From positions 1 through 12,162 of the forward strand of contig JAENWH010000027.1 of assembly GCA_016650135.1 (NCBI GenBank): DNA of 12,162 nucleotides, read 5' to 3'. This DNA is from Peptostreptococcaceae bacterium (lineage in GTDB: Bacteria; Bacillota_A; Clostridia; Peptostreptococcales; Anaerovoracaceae). The notes below the pieces were generated by a model. It worked only from the letters and a program-made list of their open reading frames with translations, was not told the origin of the DNA and made no database searches. The translations under genes and the position numbers were made by a program. Positions 1-5,654 of this stretch are shown here, piece by piece (the stretch's first letter is position 1; every line of letters starts with the position of its first letter).

Positions 1-5
1 ATACC

Positions 6-99
6 GTCAACTCACCCCTAATTTTTTCAACTGACAGCAATTTCATCAACTCACCCTTGATGGAAAAGTTCAATCGACATCAATTATGTCATCTCACCG
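6..99. repeat. Short direct repeats with TCAACTCACC core, IS21-like end
   Basis: Four related copies of a (G/A)TCAACTCACCC word lie near 6-18, 26-34 (degenerate, TTCAACTGAC), 45-56 and 88-99 (GTCATCTCACCG). The first three are spaced by 19-20 bases. Regularly spaced short direct repeats at an element end are typical of IS21-family insertion sequences, whose transposase binds multiple terminal repeats. No istA or istB coding sequence lies inside the window, so the family call is inference; the body of the element would lie to the left. The count is too low and the unit too short for a CRISPR array. Confidence 0.5.
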
Positions 100-142
100 C
101 ACTACGAGGAAGGGTTGCTTCCACCAAAAAAATAGTAAATGG

Positions 143-374
143 GGTTGATATGTTCCCGAGAACCTCAAAACCGTTGATATGTTTCCACATACCGCGGAAA
201 CGCTAAAAAACGGTTGACCTGTTCCCGAGAACGCAGACATCAATAATGGCAACTCGAGCCACGTGGAGACAGTCGTCTTGATGTCAAGTGCTTAAAACAT
301 ATATCTATACCACTCGGAATTTACGTACCACAATATGTAGGCTTTGCTGCTTGGGCAGATATGTTCCCACGAAC
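143..374. repeat. Degenerate GTTGATATGTTCCC-GAAC repeats, probable IS21-type terminal repeats
   Basis: A 21-base unit, GTTGATATGTTCCCGAGAAC with a leading G, occurs at 143-163. It recurs at 212-232 (GTTGACCTGTTCCCGAGAAC) and, more diverged, at 172-201, where the arms are GTTTCC and GGAAAC around a 9-base spacer. A fourth partial copy is at 358-374 (GATATGTTCCCACGAAC). Every copy keeps a small inverted repeat of the GTTC...GAAC type. With the TCAACTCACC repeats just upstream, this looks like the subterminal transposase-binding repeats of one or two IS21-like ends. The fourth copy lies beyond the rlmD-like module at 239-295, so the element boundary is unclear. Confidence 0.5.
239..295 (+). repeat. 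rlmD/rumA 3'-end-like module, copy A (possible att scar)
   Basis: Read in frame, this segment gives D-I-N-N-G-N then SHVETVVLMSSA and a TAA stop at 293-295. H-V/L-E-x-V/M-V-L-x-S close to the C-terminus is the signature end of RlmD/RumA, 23S rRNA U1939 methyltransferase; E. coli RumA ends in GHLESMVLFSRVK. Only the last codons are present, so it is not a gene. The nucleotides AGCCACGTGGARRC and the upstream GACATCAWTAWT are shared with copies B, C and D further right. The likely meaning is an attachment-site remnant of an element that inserts at the rlmD 3' end. Confidence 0.55.
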
Positions 375-537
375 CTCGGCAGTGAAAAACTGAAGTTGGT
401 GTGGGTGAAAAAAGCCTTGAAAAATGAGCCTTTTTTACATCCGGCAATAGTTCTATCGTCTCGCCAATTGCAGAAATAAGGGTGCCGCCCATCGATGCCT
501 TCAAAGGCTCTTTTTCGTTGTTAAGCCTACAAGACTA

Positions 538-566
538 TTGTCAGTAAAAGACTTGATTTATAAGAT
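538..566 (+). promoter_or_regulatory. Candidate sigma-A promoter of the XRE gene with overlapping inverted repeat
   Basis: TTGTCA (538-543) and TAAGAT (561-566) are separated by 17 bases. An inverted repeat, TAAGAT-aaccaa-ATCTTA (561-578), starts on the -10 box, a plausible position for an autorepressor site. A second possible pair, TTGATT (553-558) and TTAAAT (576-581), overlaps it. Apart from these sites and a weak 4-5 bp hairpin at 497-508, I see nothing convincing in 296-632. Confidence 0.4.
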
Positions 567-632
567 AACCAAATCTTAAATTTATGCTTAAAAAGGGTGA
601 TACTCACTTTGTGTCCTGTAGTTTTTCAGTCT

Positions 633-660
633 TTTGTTTGATAATACAAGTACAAACAAA
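633..660 (+). promoter_or_regulatory. Inverted repeat next to the XRE ribosome binding site
   Basis: TTTGTTTG (633-640) and CAAACAAA (653-660) are perfect 8-base arms around a 12-base loop, ending one base before the strong Shine-Dalgarno GGAGGAGG (661-668). It could be an operator for the downstream HTH protein, or an mRNA hairpin affecting translation. There is no T-run, so it is not a terminator. Confidence 0.4.
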
Positions 661-675
661 GGAGGAGGTAGTTTT

Positions 676-1701
676 ATGGATCAGGAAAAGATTGGTCTTT
701 TTCTTAGTACGGTAAGAAAAGAGAAAGGATTTACCCAGGAACAACTTGCTGAGAAACTTGGTGTCAGTCAACGTTCTGTATCGAGGTGGGAAACTGGGAA
801 AAGTATGCCAGACTATTCATTGCTTCCGATAATTTGTGAAGTGGTGGAGATAAACGTAGCAGAACTATTAAATGCAAAACGTATTGACGGTGAAAGTGTT
901 GCAAAAAATGATGTTACCAACACAGCACATACAATGATTTCTTTGATGAATAATAAAAAAAGTATTCGCAAATTGATTGGAGCTGTTTTAGCGTTGATTT
1001 TGACAGTTGTTTGCATGGTAGCTCTTTATAACTATGAGTTCAATGTTATTGTTGATTCTACGACGGATCTGGAACAAGCGATCAACGAATATCATTTTAA
1101 CAATGAGATGTCTGCTAATATTCTTGAAAGAAAAGCAATAGGAAACAAGTTATACGTATTATATGGACAGAATAATCATCTTGGAGCAAGTGGATTAGCT
1201 TGCCTTGAAAAAGGTATATTGGGAAATTATCGTTTCATTAGATGTGAAAATACAGATTATCTTTTAATTAGCGTGCGACAGGAAACAATTGGTAAAAAAT
1301 CCTATGCCATAACATTCTGCGCTAATGAATTGCCTGGAGTAGATTCATACGAAGTATATGGCATAAATTACGCAAATGAAAATCAAAATTTAGCTATAGA
1401 CGGAAGTGGATTGATATATTCAGCAAAATATATAGGTTCGCCATTTTTAGAATTCACTGAGATAGGCCGAGAGATAGCAATTTCACCATTAAGTACAAAA
1501 CTCTATAAAGGTAAGACTGAAGTTTCATGGAATCAGCTTGAAGCCCAGATGAATAGGGTGGTTGATGAGGGGGCTGTTACTTCGTCATATGGAACGGCAG
1601 AATTGGGACTTTTTTATGCCTTTGAAATAATCATATTTATATTAGGAGTAGTCTTTATTCGGTATTTCCTGTTCTATGTACTTAAAAAAGAAGGAAGATA
1701 A
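676..1701 (+). CDS. XRE-family regulator with a two-TM C-terminal region
   Basis: The predicted protein has 341 residues. Residues about 8-62 form a Cro/C1-type helix-turn-helix (RKEKGFTQEQLAEKLGVSQ, then SVSRWETGKSMPD), as in many Firmicute membrane-tethered XRE proteins. A hydrophobic helix follows at about 100-118. Then comes a roughly 190-residue region with no motif I recognise, and a second hydrophobic helix at about 311-336 ending in a basic tail. The topology suggests a cytoplasmic DNA-binding head, an extracellular middle domain, and both membrane helices as anchors. The frame is open further upstream, but ATG 676 has an ideal GGAGGAGG seven bases before it and starts right before the HTH, so I chose it. 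The target is probably its own promoter or a neighbouring gene; no linked membrane or transporter target is visible. The signal it senses is unknown. Confidence 0.88.
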   Translation: MDQEKIGLFLSTVRKEKGFTQEQLAEKLGVSQRSVSRWETGKSMPDYSLLPIICEVVEINVAELLNAKRIDGESVAKNDVTNTAHTMISLMNNKKSIRKLIGAVLALILTVVCMVALYNYEFNVIVDSTTDLEQAINEYHFNNEMSANILERKAIGNKLYVLYGQNNHLGASGLACLEKGILGNYRFIRCENTDYLLISVRQETIGKKSYAITFCANELPGVDSYEVYGINYANENQNLAIDGSGLIYSAKYIGSPFLEFTEIGREIAISPLSTKLYKGKTEVSWNQLEAQMNRVVDEGAVTSSYGTAELGLFYAFEIIIFILGVVFIRYFLFYVLKKEGR

Positions 1702-1740
1702 ATCCCAGTTTGTCGAGTAAACATTGATAATAATGACGGA

Positions 1741-2190
1741 TTAGTATTTTCTTTTGAATCTGTACTTAGTGGAGTTTCTTCTTTTGCCATCCTCTGTTTC
1801 AATAACATTGCTGCGGTAAGAGCGTTCCAGTTGGACGGCATCATACATTTGCCTGCTGATTATAGCTGGGTGATGATTTGAGTAAAGATATGAGTTCCTT
1901 GTATCATTCTTATCACGAGGTGAAAGGATTAAGGAATCTCCGGTATACTTTTCATTTTCGAGAATCTTTTCAATGGTGCGATAGCTCCAGACATATTTGC
2001 AGGTAGGAGATTGTATCCGTTTTTCAACCAAAAGCTTGCGGAGACCACGGAGACTGTACCCCTGTAGATAGCTTTTATAGATAAGTCGGACGGTGGCGGC
2101 TTCATCTTCTTTGATAATAAGATTTCCATTATCACAATGGTCGTATCCGAAACACTTCTTTGAGTAAAGCTTAGGAATAAATGCTGGGTG
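1741..2190 (-). pseudogene. Large serine recombinase fragment, truncated at both ends
   Basis: On the minus strand, an open frame of 149 codons runs from a stop at 2191-2193 to a TAA at 1741-1743. It reads ...KKCFGYDHCDNGNLIIKEDEAATVR, then YLQGYSLRGLRKLLVEKRIQ, then WSYRTIEKILENEKYTGDSL, then HHPAIISRQMYDAVQ. This is the 'Recombinase' domain that follows the catalytic domain in large serine recombinases of clostridial phages and integrative elements. The N-terminal catalytic domain with its nucleophile Ser is missing, as are the zinc ribbon and coiled-coil C-terminus, so it cannot be active. An internal ATG (2031) gives an apparent 96-aa ORF, but the homology starts well before it. It is probably the remnant of the integrase that once brought in a neighbouring block. 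Confidence 0.85.
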
Positions 2191-2489
2191 TCAGGCCTGT
2201 ATTTGTACTTTGTGGAGTGAAATGGTTGGTTTCTGCAGAGTGAAATAACAAAATGACAAAGGAGATATGTCTTGGTGCATATACGGCAGAGAGCGACAGG
2301 TACAAGGCCTAACAATTTAGCTAAAAACCGCAAAATACTATAATAATTAATTTGATCAGAGGGATAAAAGTCCGATGAGTTGCGTTGATGTCTAAGAAGA
2401 AATTGGTGAATATAAATGTAACAATTACCCATGACAGCAACTGGTCTTCGGAAAGCACCTTTCATCTAGGCATAAGTAGGTTTTCGCAC

Positions 2490-2552
2490 ATCATTATTAT
2501 CAATTCAAGGTATGTGGAAGCCATAGTGCTGTTGCATCTTAAAAGCAGCTAA
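2490..2552 (+). repeat. rlmD/rumA 3'-end-like module, copy B
   Basis: In frame this reads HIIIINSRYVEAIVLLHLKSS and a TAA stop (2550-2552). It matches copies A, C and D through CACATCATTATT and the RYVEAIVLL core, and is the most diverged of the four clean copies. It is followed 32 bases later by the hairpin at 2585-2622. The stretch 2191-2489 before it holds no gene that I can support. Confidence 0.45.
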
Positions 2553-2584
2553 AATCAATGACTAGAAAATAATATGTAATGATT

Positions 2585-2622
2585 AAAACCTTTGAGTGAT
2601 AAAATATTTTCTCAAGGGTTTT
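2585..2622 (+). terminator. Terminator-like hairpin after copy B
   Basis: AAAACCTTTGAG (2585-2596) pairs with CTCAAGGGTTTT (2611-2622) over 12 positions, with a single U-G wobble, around a 14-base loop. The 3' arm ends in TTTT. Because the 5' arm begins with AAAA, it could act in both directions. It separates the remnant zone to the left from the RhuM gene. Confidence 0.5.
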
Positions 2623-2710
2623 GTGTTAAGGAACACTTGTTTGCCATTCTTTTCTGTGTTAATATTGGTATAGATAGTTGTCAAGATAACGTTGGCAAAG
2701 GGGTGATAAA

Positions 2711-3757
2711 ATGAAGAAGAAAAATGAAATCACTATTAGATCAAGTACTGCAGAGTATTTAACATACATCGCGTCTACAGGTGATAGTACAAACAGTATA
2801 GAAATGCGATATGAAGATGAGAACATATGGTTGACTCAAAAGATGATGTCAGAATTATATAGTGTTGATGTAAGAACAATCAGTGAACATATTAAAAAAG
2901 TATACTCGGATAACGAACTTGATGAACATTCAACTATCCGGAATTTCCGGATAGTTCAGAATGAAGGTGAAAGGAACGTAAGCCGAGAAGTAAAGCATTA
3001 TAGTTTGCAAATGATTATTGCGGTTGGTTTTAAAGTGAATAACGAACGAGCTGTTCAATTTCGTAAATGGGCAAATTTCATCATCAAGGATTATACAATT
3101 CAAGGCTGGGTAATGGACGATGAGCGTCTTAAAAACGGGGGTTCAATTCTTACAGATGAGTATTTTGAAAAGCAACTAGAAAAAATTCGTGAAATTCGCA
3201 TGTCGGAGAGGAAGTTTTATCAAAAAATTACGGATATATATGCGACTTCACTAGACTATGATTCAGTAGCAACACCCACAAAAAGATTTTTTGCTGCAAT
3301 TCAAAACAAACTGCATTTTAGTGTACATGGCCAAACTGCAGCGGAAGTTATCTATAATCGAGCAAATTCCGAAAACGATCATATGGGATTAACTTCTTGG
3401 GATGGTTCTCCTGATAGCAAAATTCATAAATACGATGTTGTGATTGCAAAAAATTATCTTACTGAGTTTGAACTAGCACAGCTTCAAAGAATAGTATCTG
3501 CATATCTTGATTTAGCTGAGTTACAGGCGATGCGTCGAATTCCAATGACAATGGAAGATTGGGAGGTGCGTTTAAACGGCTTTTTGAAACTGATGGATAG
3601 AGAAATACTTAGTGATGCTGGAAAAGTATCTGCTGAACTTGCGAAGACACATGCAGAAAATGAATTTGAAAAATATCGCATTATTCAAGACCGCTTGTAC
3701 GAAAGCGACTTTGATAGATTTGTGACACTTGAAGAAAAAATCAAAGATAAAAAGTAG
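2711..3757 (+). CDS. rhuM: RhuM-family protein
   Basis: The predicted protein has 348 residues, the usual length of the Virulence_RhuM family. Hallmarks are IWLTQKMMSELYSVDVRTISEHI (about 39-61, helix-turn-helix-like), STIRNFRIVQNEGERNVSREV (about 74-94), YSLQMIIAVGFKVNNERAVQFRKWA (about 97-121), a TPTKRFFAAIQNKLHFSVHGQTAAE segment (about 188-212) and a C-terminal YDVVIAKNYL...LDLAELQA part. The family was named after a Salmonella pathogenicity-island gene and is frequent on genomic islands, phages and integrative elements. Its biochemical role is not established; the N-terminal half resembles DNA-binding domains of phage antirepressors. ATG 2711 has AAAGGGG about seven bases upstream. No partner gene lies within a few bases, so it seems monocistronic. 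A perfect 25-base palindrome lies inside the gene at 2932-2956. Confidence 0.9.
   Translation: MKKKNEITIRSSTAEYLTYIASTGDSTNSIEMRYEDENIWLTQKMMSELYSVDVRTISEHIKKVYSDNELDEHSTIRNFRIVQNEGERNVSREVKHYSLQMIIAVGFKVNNERAVQFRKWANFIIKDYTIQGWVMDDERLKNGGSILTDEYFEKQLEKIREIRMSERKFYQKITDIYATSLDYDSVATPTKRFFAAIQNKLHFSVHGQTAAEVIYNRANSENDHMGLTSWDGSPDSKIHKYDVVIAKNYLTEFELAQLQRIVSAYLDLAELQAMRRIPMTMEDWEVRLNGFLKLMDREILSDAGKVSAELAKTHAENEFEKYRIIQDRLYESDFDRFVTLEEKIKDKK
2932..2956. repeat. Perfect palindrome inside the RhuM gene
   Basis: AACTATCCGGAA, a central T, then TTCCGGATAGTT: 12-base arms with a one-base centre. It encodes the conserved family stretch S-T-I-R-N-F-R-I-V-Q. It may be a coincidence of codon choice, a cruciform or mRNA hairpin, or a binding site for the protein itself. 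Confidence 0.7.
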
Positions 3758-3842
3758 GCTTATAGATTAATTTAATTGCCAATATTCAGAATAAATTCCG
3801 AACAATTACCATCCTACCAAGAGATTGTTATGTCCTAGTGAC

Positions 3843-3899
3843 ATCATTATTGTCTACTCAAGCCACGTGGAAGCGGTTGTGAAGCTGGTTAGGAAATAG
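3843..3899 (+). repeat. rlmD/rumA 3'-end-like module, copy C
   Basis: In frame: DIIIVYSSHVEAVVKLVRK and a TAG stop (3897-3899). This copy keeps the intact GACATCATTATTG and CAAGCCACGTGGA blocks and matches copy A most closely in the core. It sits between the RhuM gene and the sigma factor gene, only 41 bases before the sigma factor start, and is the only recognisable content of the 3758-3940 gap. Confidence 0.55.
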
Positions 3900-3940
3900 T
3901 CTGAATTATACAAGTGATTAACGAGAGATGGTGGTAATAG

Positions 3941-4504
3941 ATGTATGATTTCGATGAATTGTGGAATGAGTTCAATCAAAAACTTCTGAAATATTTTAAT
4001 GCTAAAGTTAACAATACTCAAGATGCTGAGGATATTTTACAAGATGTCTTTATTAAGATATTTAGTAGTATTGAGAGGCTAGAGAGTCAATCTGCAATAA
4101 AGCCATGGATTTATAAAATCACAAAAAATACTATTATAGACTTCTGTAAAAAGAAAAAGAGCATCTCAGTTGCACCAGAAACCTTATATGAAATTGAAGA
4201 TGAAAAAGAAGATGTTGACAATATGAATGATGATATTTCGAAATGTATTGGTGCTATGATTTTTGCACTTCCTGATAAGTATCAATCTGTATATGATATG
4301 TATGAGAATAAGAATCTGAAGCATAAAGAAATTGCAGAAGCATTAGATATTTCAGTATCTTCTTCTAAAGTAAGATTAAAACGTGCTAAAGATATGTTTA
4401 AGGACGAGTTGATTAAATGCTGCGATTTTGAAGTGGACAATTATGGCAATATCATTGACTACCATTCAAAAGGAAAATGTAAATACTGTGATGGTAGGTG
4501 TTAA
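3941..4504 (+). CDS. sigZ: SigZ-type ECF RNA polymerase sigma factor
   Basis: The predicted protein has 187 residues. Region 2 spans about 7-72 (NNTQDAEDILQDVFIKIF, then KPWIYKITKNTIIDFCKKKK), and region 4 spans about 102-156 (LPDKYQSVYDMYE, LKHKEIAEALDISVSSSKVR, LKRAKDMFKDEL). This is the ECF organisation. After region 4 comes a tail with C160, C161, C180, C183 and C187, the CCDFEVDNYGNIIDYH...C-x2-C type of ending I associate with SigZ proteins; it could bind a metal or sense redox state. ATG 3941 is preceded by GGTGG. No anti-sigma factor gene is adjacent. The next gene, convergent on the minus strand, encodes an Fe-S protein that also has a Cys-rich tail. Targets are unknown. The sigma factor call is firm; the SigZ subgroup is likely. 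Confidence 0.9.
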   Translation: MYDFDELWNEFNQKLLKYFNAKVNNTQDAEDILQDVFIKIFSSIERLESQSAIKPWIYKITKNTIIDFCKKKKSISVAPETLYEIEDEKEDVDNMNDDISKCIGAMIFALPDKYQSVYDMYENKNLKHKEIAEALDISVSSSKVRLKRAKDMFKDELIKCCDFEVDNYGNIIDYHSKGKCKYCDGRC

Positions 4505-4524
4505 GAAGAACCTACAAATGTTTG

Positions 4525-4576
4525 AACCGACCCTTAAAAGTTAGACAAAACTGAATTTTAATTGGGCCGGTTTTTT
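4525..4576 (+). terminator. Terminator of the sigma factor gene
   Basis: AACCG-a-CCC (4525-4533) pairs with GGG-c-CGGTT (4564-4572), with an A/C mismatch. The stem can extend inward through TTAAAA and TTTTAA with a two-base bulge, and the hairpin ends in TTTTTT (4571-4576). The left half, CCCTTAAAAGTTAGAC, resembles IS3/IS150-type terminal inverted repeats, so the terminator may come from a relic element end. There is no T-run in the opposite direction, so it serves the plus strand. Confidence 0.65.
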
Positions 4577-4601
4577 AATGGCAGAATTTACATAATATTG
4601 T

Positions 4602-4979
4602 TTAATCACTACAAGAGGTACATGAACAGCTACATGAGGAGTTTTGACTAAATAGGCTATTAGCATCAGTACAATCACATTTAATACTACTAGTATCGCC
4701 AGATTTGATTGCCTGTGAAAATTTTTCTAATCTTTCTTTTCTCAGAAGCATCAAGTCATCACGGTTATAGACGATGTTCATTCCCTCTTGAGGTTTAGTA
4801 CAACATGCGTAAGTTTGAACACCATCAGCTTCAATAACACATGCTTTACAACACACGTTTTTCATTTTTTTTCTAAAACATGGTGCTGTAATAGTAATGC
4901 CATTATCCTCTGCAATTTCAACAATATTTTTAGTTGTGTCTTTGACAATAATTTCTTTTTCATCGATTGTTATTTTCAT
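4602..4979 (-). CDS. [2Fe-2S] ferredoxin-like protein with Cys-rich tail
   Basis: The predicted protein has 125 residues. Residues 1-72 match the 2Fe-2S domain found at the N-terminus of NuoG and [FeFe]-hydrogenase-type subunits: MKITIDEKEI start, APCF (C34), VCCKACVIE (C43, C44, C47), YACCTKP (C59, C60), then EGMNIV. Likely cluster ligands are C34, C44 (or C43), C47 and C59/C60. After a basic helix (about 74-92) comes a tail with six more cysteines (C101, C103, C116, C118, C120, C123) in Ser/Asp-rich sequence, which I do not recognise from any ferredoxin. The domain is normally part of larger enzymes, so a free-standing copy suggests a small electron carrier or a metal/redox sensor. The start at 4979 has AGGAAA about seven bases upstream. 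It converges on the sigma factor gene with a 97-base gap. Confidence 0.85.
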   Translation of the reverse strand: MKITIDEKEIIVKDTTKNIVEIAEDNGITITAPCFRKKMKNVCCKACVIEADGVQTYACCTKPQEGMNIVYNRDDLMLLRKERLEKFSQAIKSGDTSSIKCDCTDANSLFSQNSSCSCSCTSCSD

Positions 4980-5153
4980 TTTATTTTCCTTTCAATCCGA
5001 AAATTTAATATATTATTTCTTGATACACCCTAAAGACGATTGAAAAATGAGATGGTTACATAATTTCAAATAAACTTTTGATAATTTGCATAAGCTATTG
5101 CTAGGATGCTCACATTTTATTAAACAAATAACAGAGGGTTTGACAAACGTTAA

Positions 5154-5261
5154 TTTGCAGATGTAGAATTCTATTTAGAAAAATCATTAGAATACGAAAA
5201 AGTAAAAAAAGAAATTCTTAAGAAACCATATGTGGAAGAAACACTAATTTGTAGAAAATAA
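5154..5261 (+). pseudogene. Possible 35-codon 3' remnant of an unidentified gene
   Basis: Directly after an in-frame TAA (5151-5153), a frame without a start codon reads FADVEFYLEKSLEYEKVK, then KEILKKPYVEETLICRK and a stop at 5259-5261. The composition (alternating acidic, Lys and aromatic residues) looks like protein, but I do not recognise the family. It is probably the 3' end of a decayed gene. Between 4980 and 5345 I see nothing else that I can support. Confidence 0.3.
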
Positions 5262-5347
5262 CTGACCTTTTATCTATCCCAATAACCATTTGTCTATCAA
5301 TGATATGCTTTATGTAGCCAAAATCACATAATATGGCATAAATAAGG

Positions 5348-5376
5348 TTGAAAAGCGGTCGAAGTTATTGTATAAT
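5348..5376 (+). promoter_or_regulatory. Strong sigma-A-type promoter upstream of the nitroreductase leader
   Basis: TTGAAA (5348-5353), 17 bases, TATAAT (5371-5376). Transcription would start near 5383 and run through module copy E and the hairpin at 5478-5514 before reaching the nitroreductase start at 5655. This gives a leader of roughly 270 bases. Confidence 0.65.
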
Positions 5377-5415
5377 GTTAGCTCAATGGAAGTGGGTTGA
5401 GTTGAAAGCATATAA

Positions 5416-5469
5416 ATTCTCTTGAGCCATGTATAAACAGTGGTATTACTAATAAAAATAGCAAAATAA
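5416..5469 (+). repeat. rlmD/rumA 3'-end-like module, copy E (with a stop inside)
   Basis: In frame: ILLSHV, a TAA in place of the Glu codon, then TVVLLIKIAK and a stop (5467-5469). The single base change GAA/GAG to TAA marks it as non-coding. The ACATCATTATT stretch of the other copies is absent. The sequence after it is homologous to the sequence after copy D (see the duplicated block). Confidence 0.5.
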
Positions 5470-5580
5470 ATGCATTAGTCTTTGAGAATTGTGTATTTAA
5501 CCTTTTTCAGGGACTTTTAAATTTTTTGATAATAAGAAAACTGATAGAGAATTGTGTTAGATTTTGAATGGTGTAATGGG
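5466..5580 (+). repeat. Duplicated leader block, first copy
   Basis: AATAAATGCATtAG, then AATTGTGTrTTTrACC, CTTTTTCAGGGACTT, TTTTTTGATwATAAGAAwACTG and a TAG-TTTTGAA-GGT-TAAT stretch are shared with 6331-6442. Similarity starts at the rlmD-like module and fades near 5580. The first copy precedes the nitroreductase and the second precedes the ABC-F gene, so two resistance-type genes appear to have the same kind of leader. Confidence 0.7.
5478..5514 (+). promoter_or_regulatory. Leader hairpin, first copy (terminator/attenuator-like)
   Basis: GTCTTTGAGAA (5478-5488) pairs with TTTTCAGGGAC (5504-5514) over 11 positions, including three G-U wobbles, around a 15-base loop. A T6 run follows at 5522-5527. 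The left arm differs from the copy at 6344-6352 but still pairs, so the structure is kept although the sequence drifted. Confidence 0.55.
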
Positions 5581-5654
5581 TGCGGGTAAATCAACACGCA
5601 ATGATTTTTTAAAATGTTAATAGATTCATTAATGATAAAAAGGAGATGAGCTTT

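Noticed and set aside
6..99. CRISPR array
   Set aside because: Repeat words of about 12 bases, degenerate, with 7-30 base spacing and only four copies; fits IS terminal repeats better.
288..504. Overlapping 63-aa plus-strand and 70-aa minus-strand ORFs
   Set aside because: No ribosome binding site or recognisable family; they lie across repeat sequence and an rlmD-like module.
497..515. Small hairpin GCCTT/AAGGC followed by CTTTTT
   Set aside because: The usable stem is only 4-5 pairs with a tiny loop, and there is no gene upstream for it to terminate.
2253..2312. 19-codon plus-strand frame MTKEICLGAYTAESDRYKA, faintly like the start of some aldo/keto reductases
   Set aside because: Too short; the resemblance rests on a few residues, and the sequence after the stop does not continue the match.
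1929..2465. 178-aa minus-strand ORF
   Set aside because: Its C-terminal half is a different frame of the recombinase fragment, whose true frame shows clear family motifs; the remainder shows no motif.
2640..2699. TTTGCCA...TGGCAAA inverted repeat before rhuM
   Set aside because: Only 7-base arms separated by 46 bases; easily due to chance.
4788..5033. 81-aa plus-strand ORF opposite the ferredoxin gene
   Set aside because: Antisense shadow rich in Phe, Asn and Cys; the minus-strand frame has the family motifs and a good RBS.
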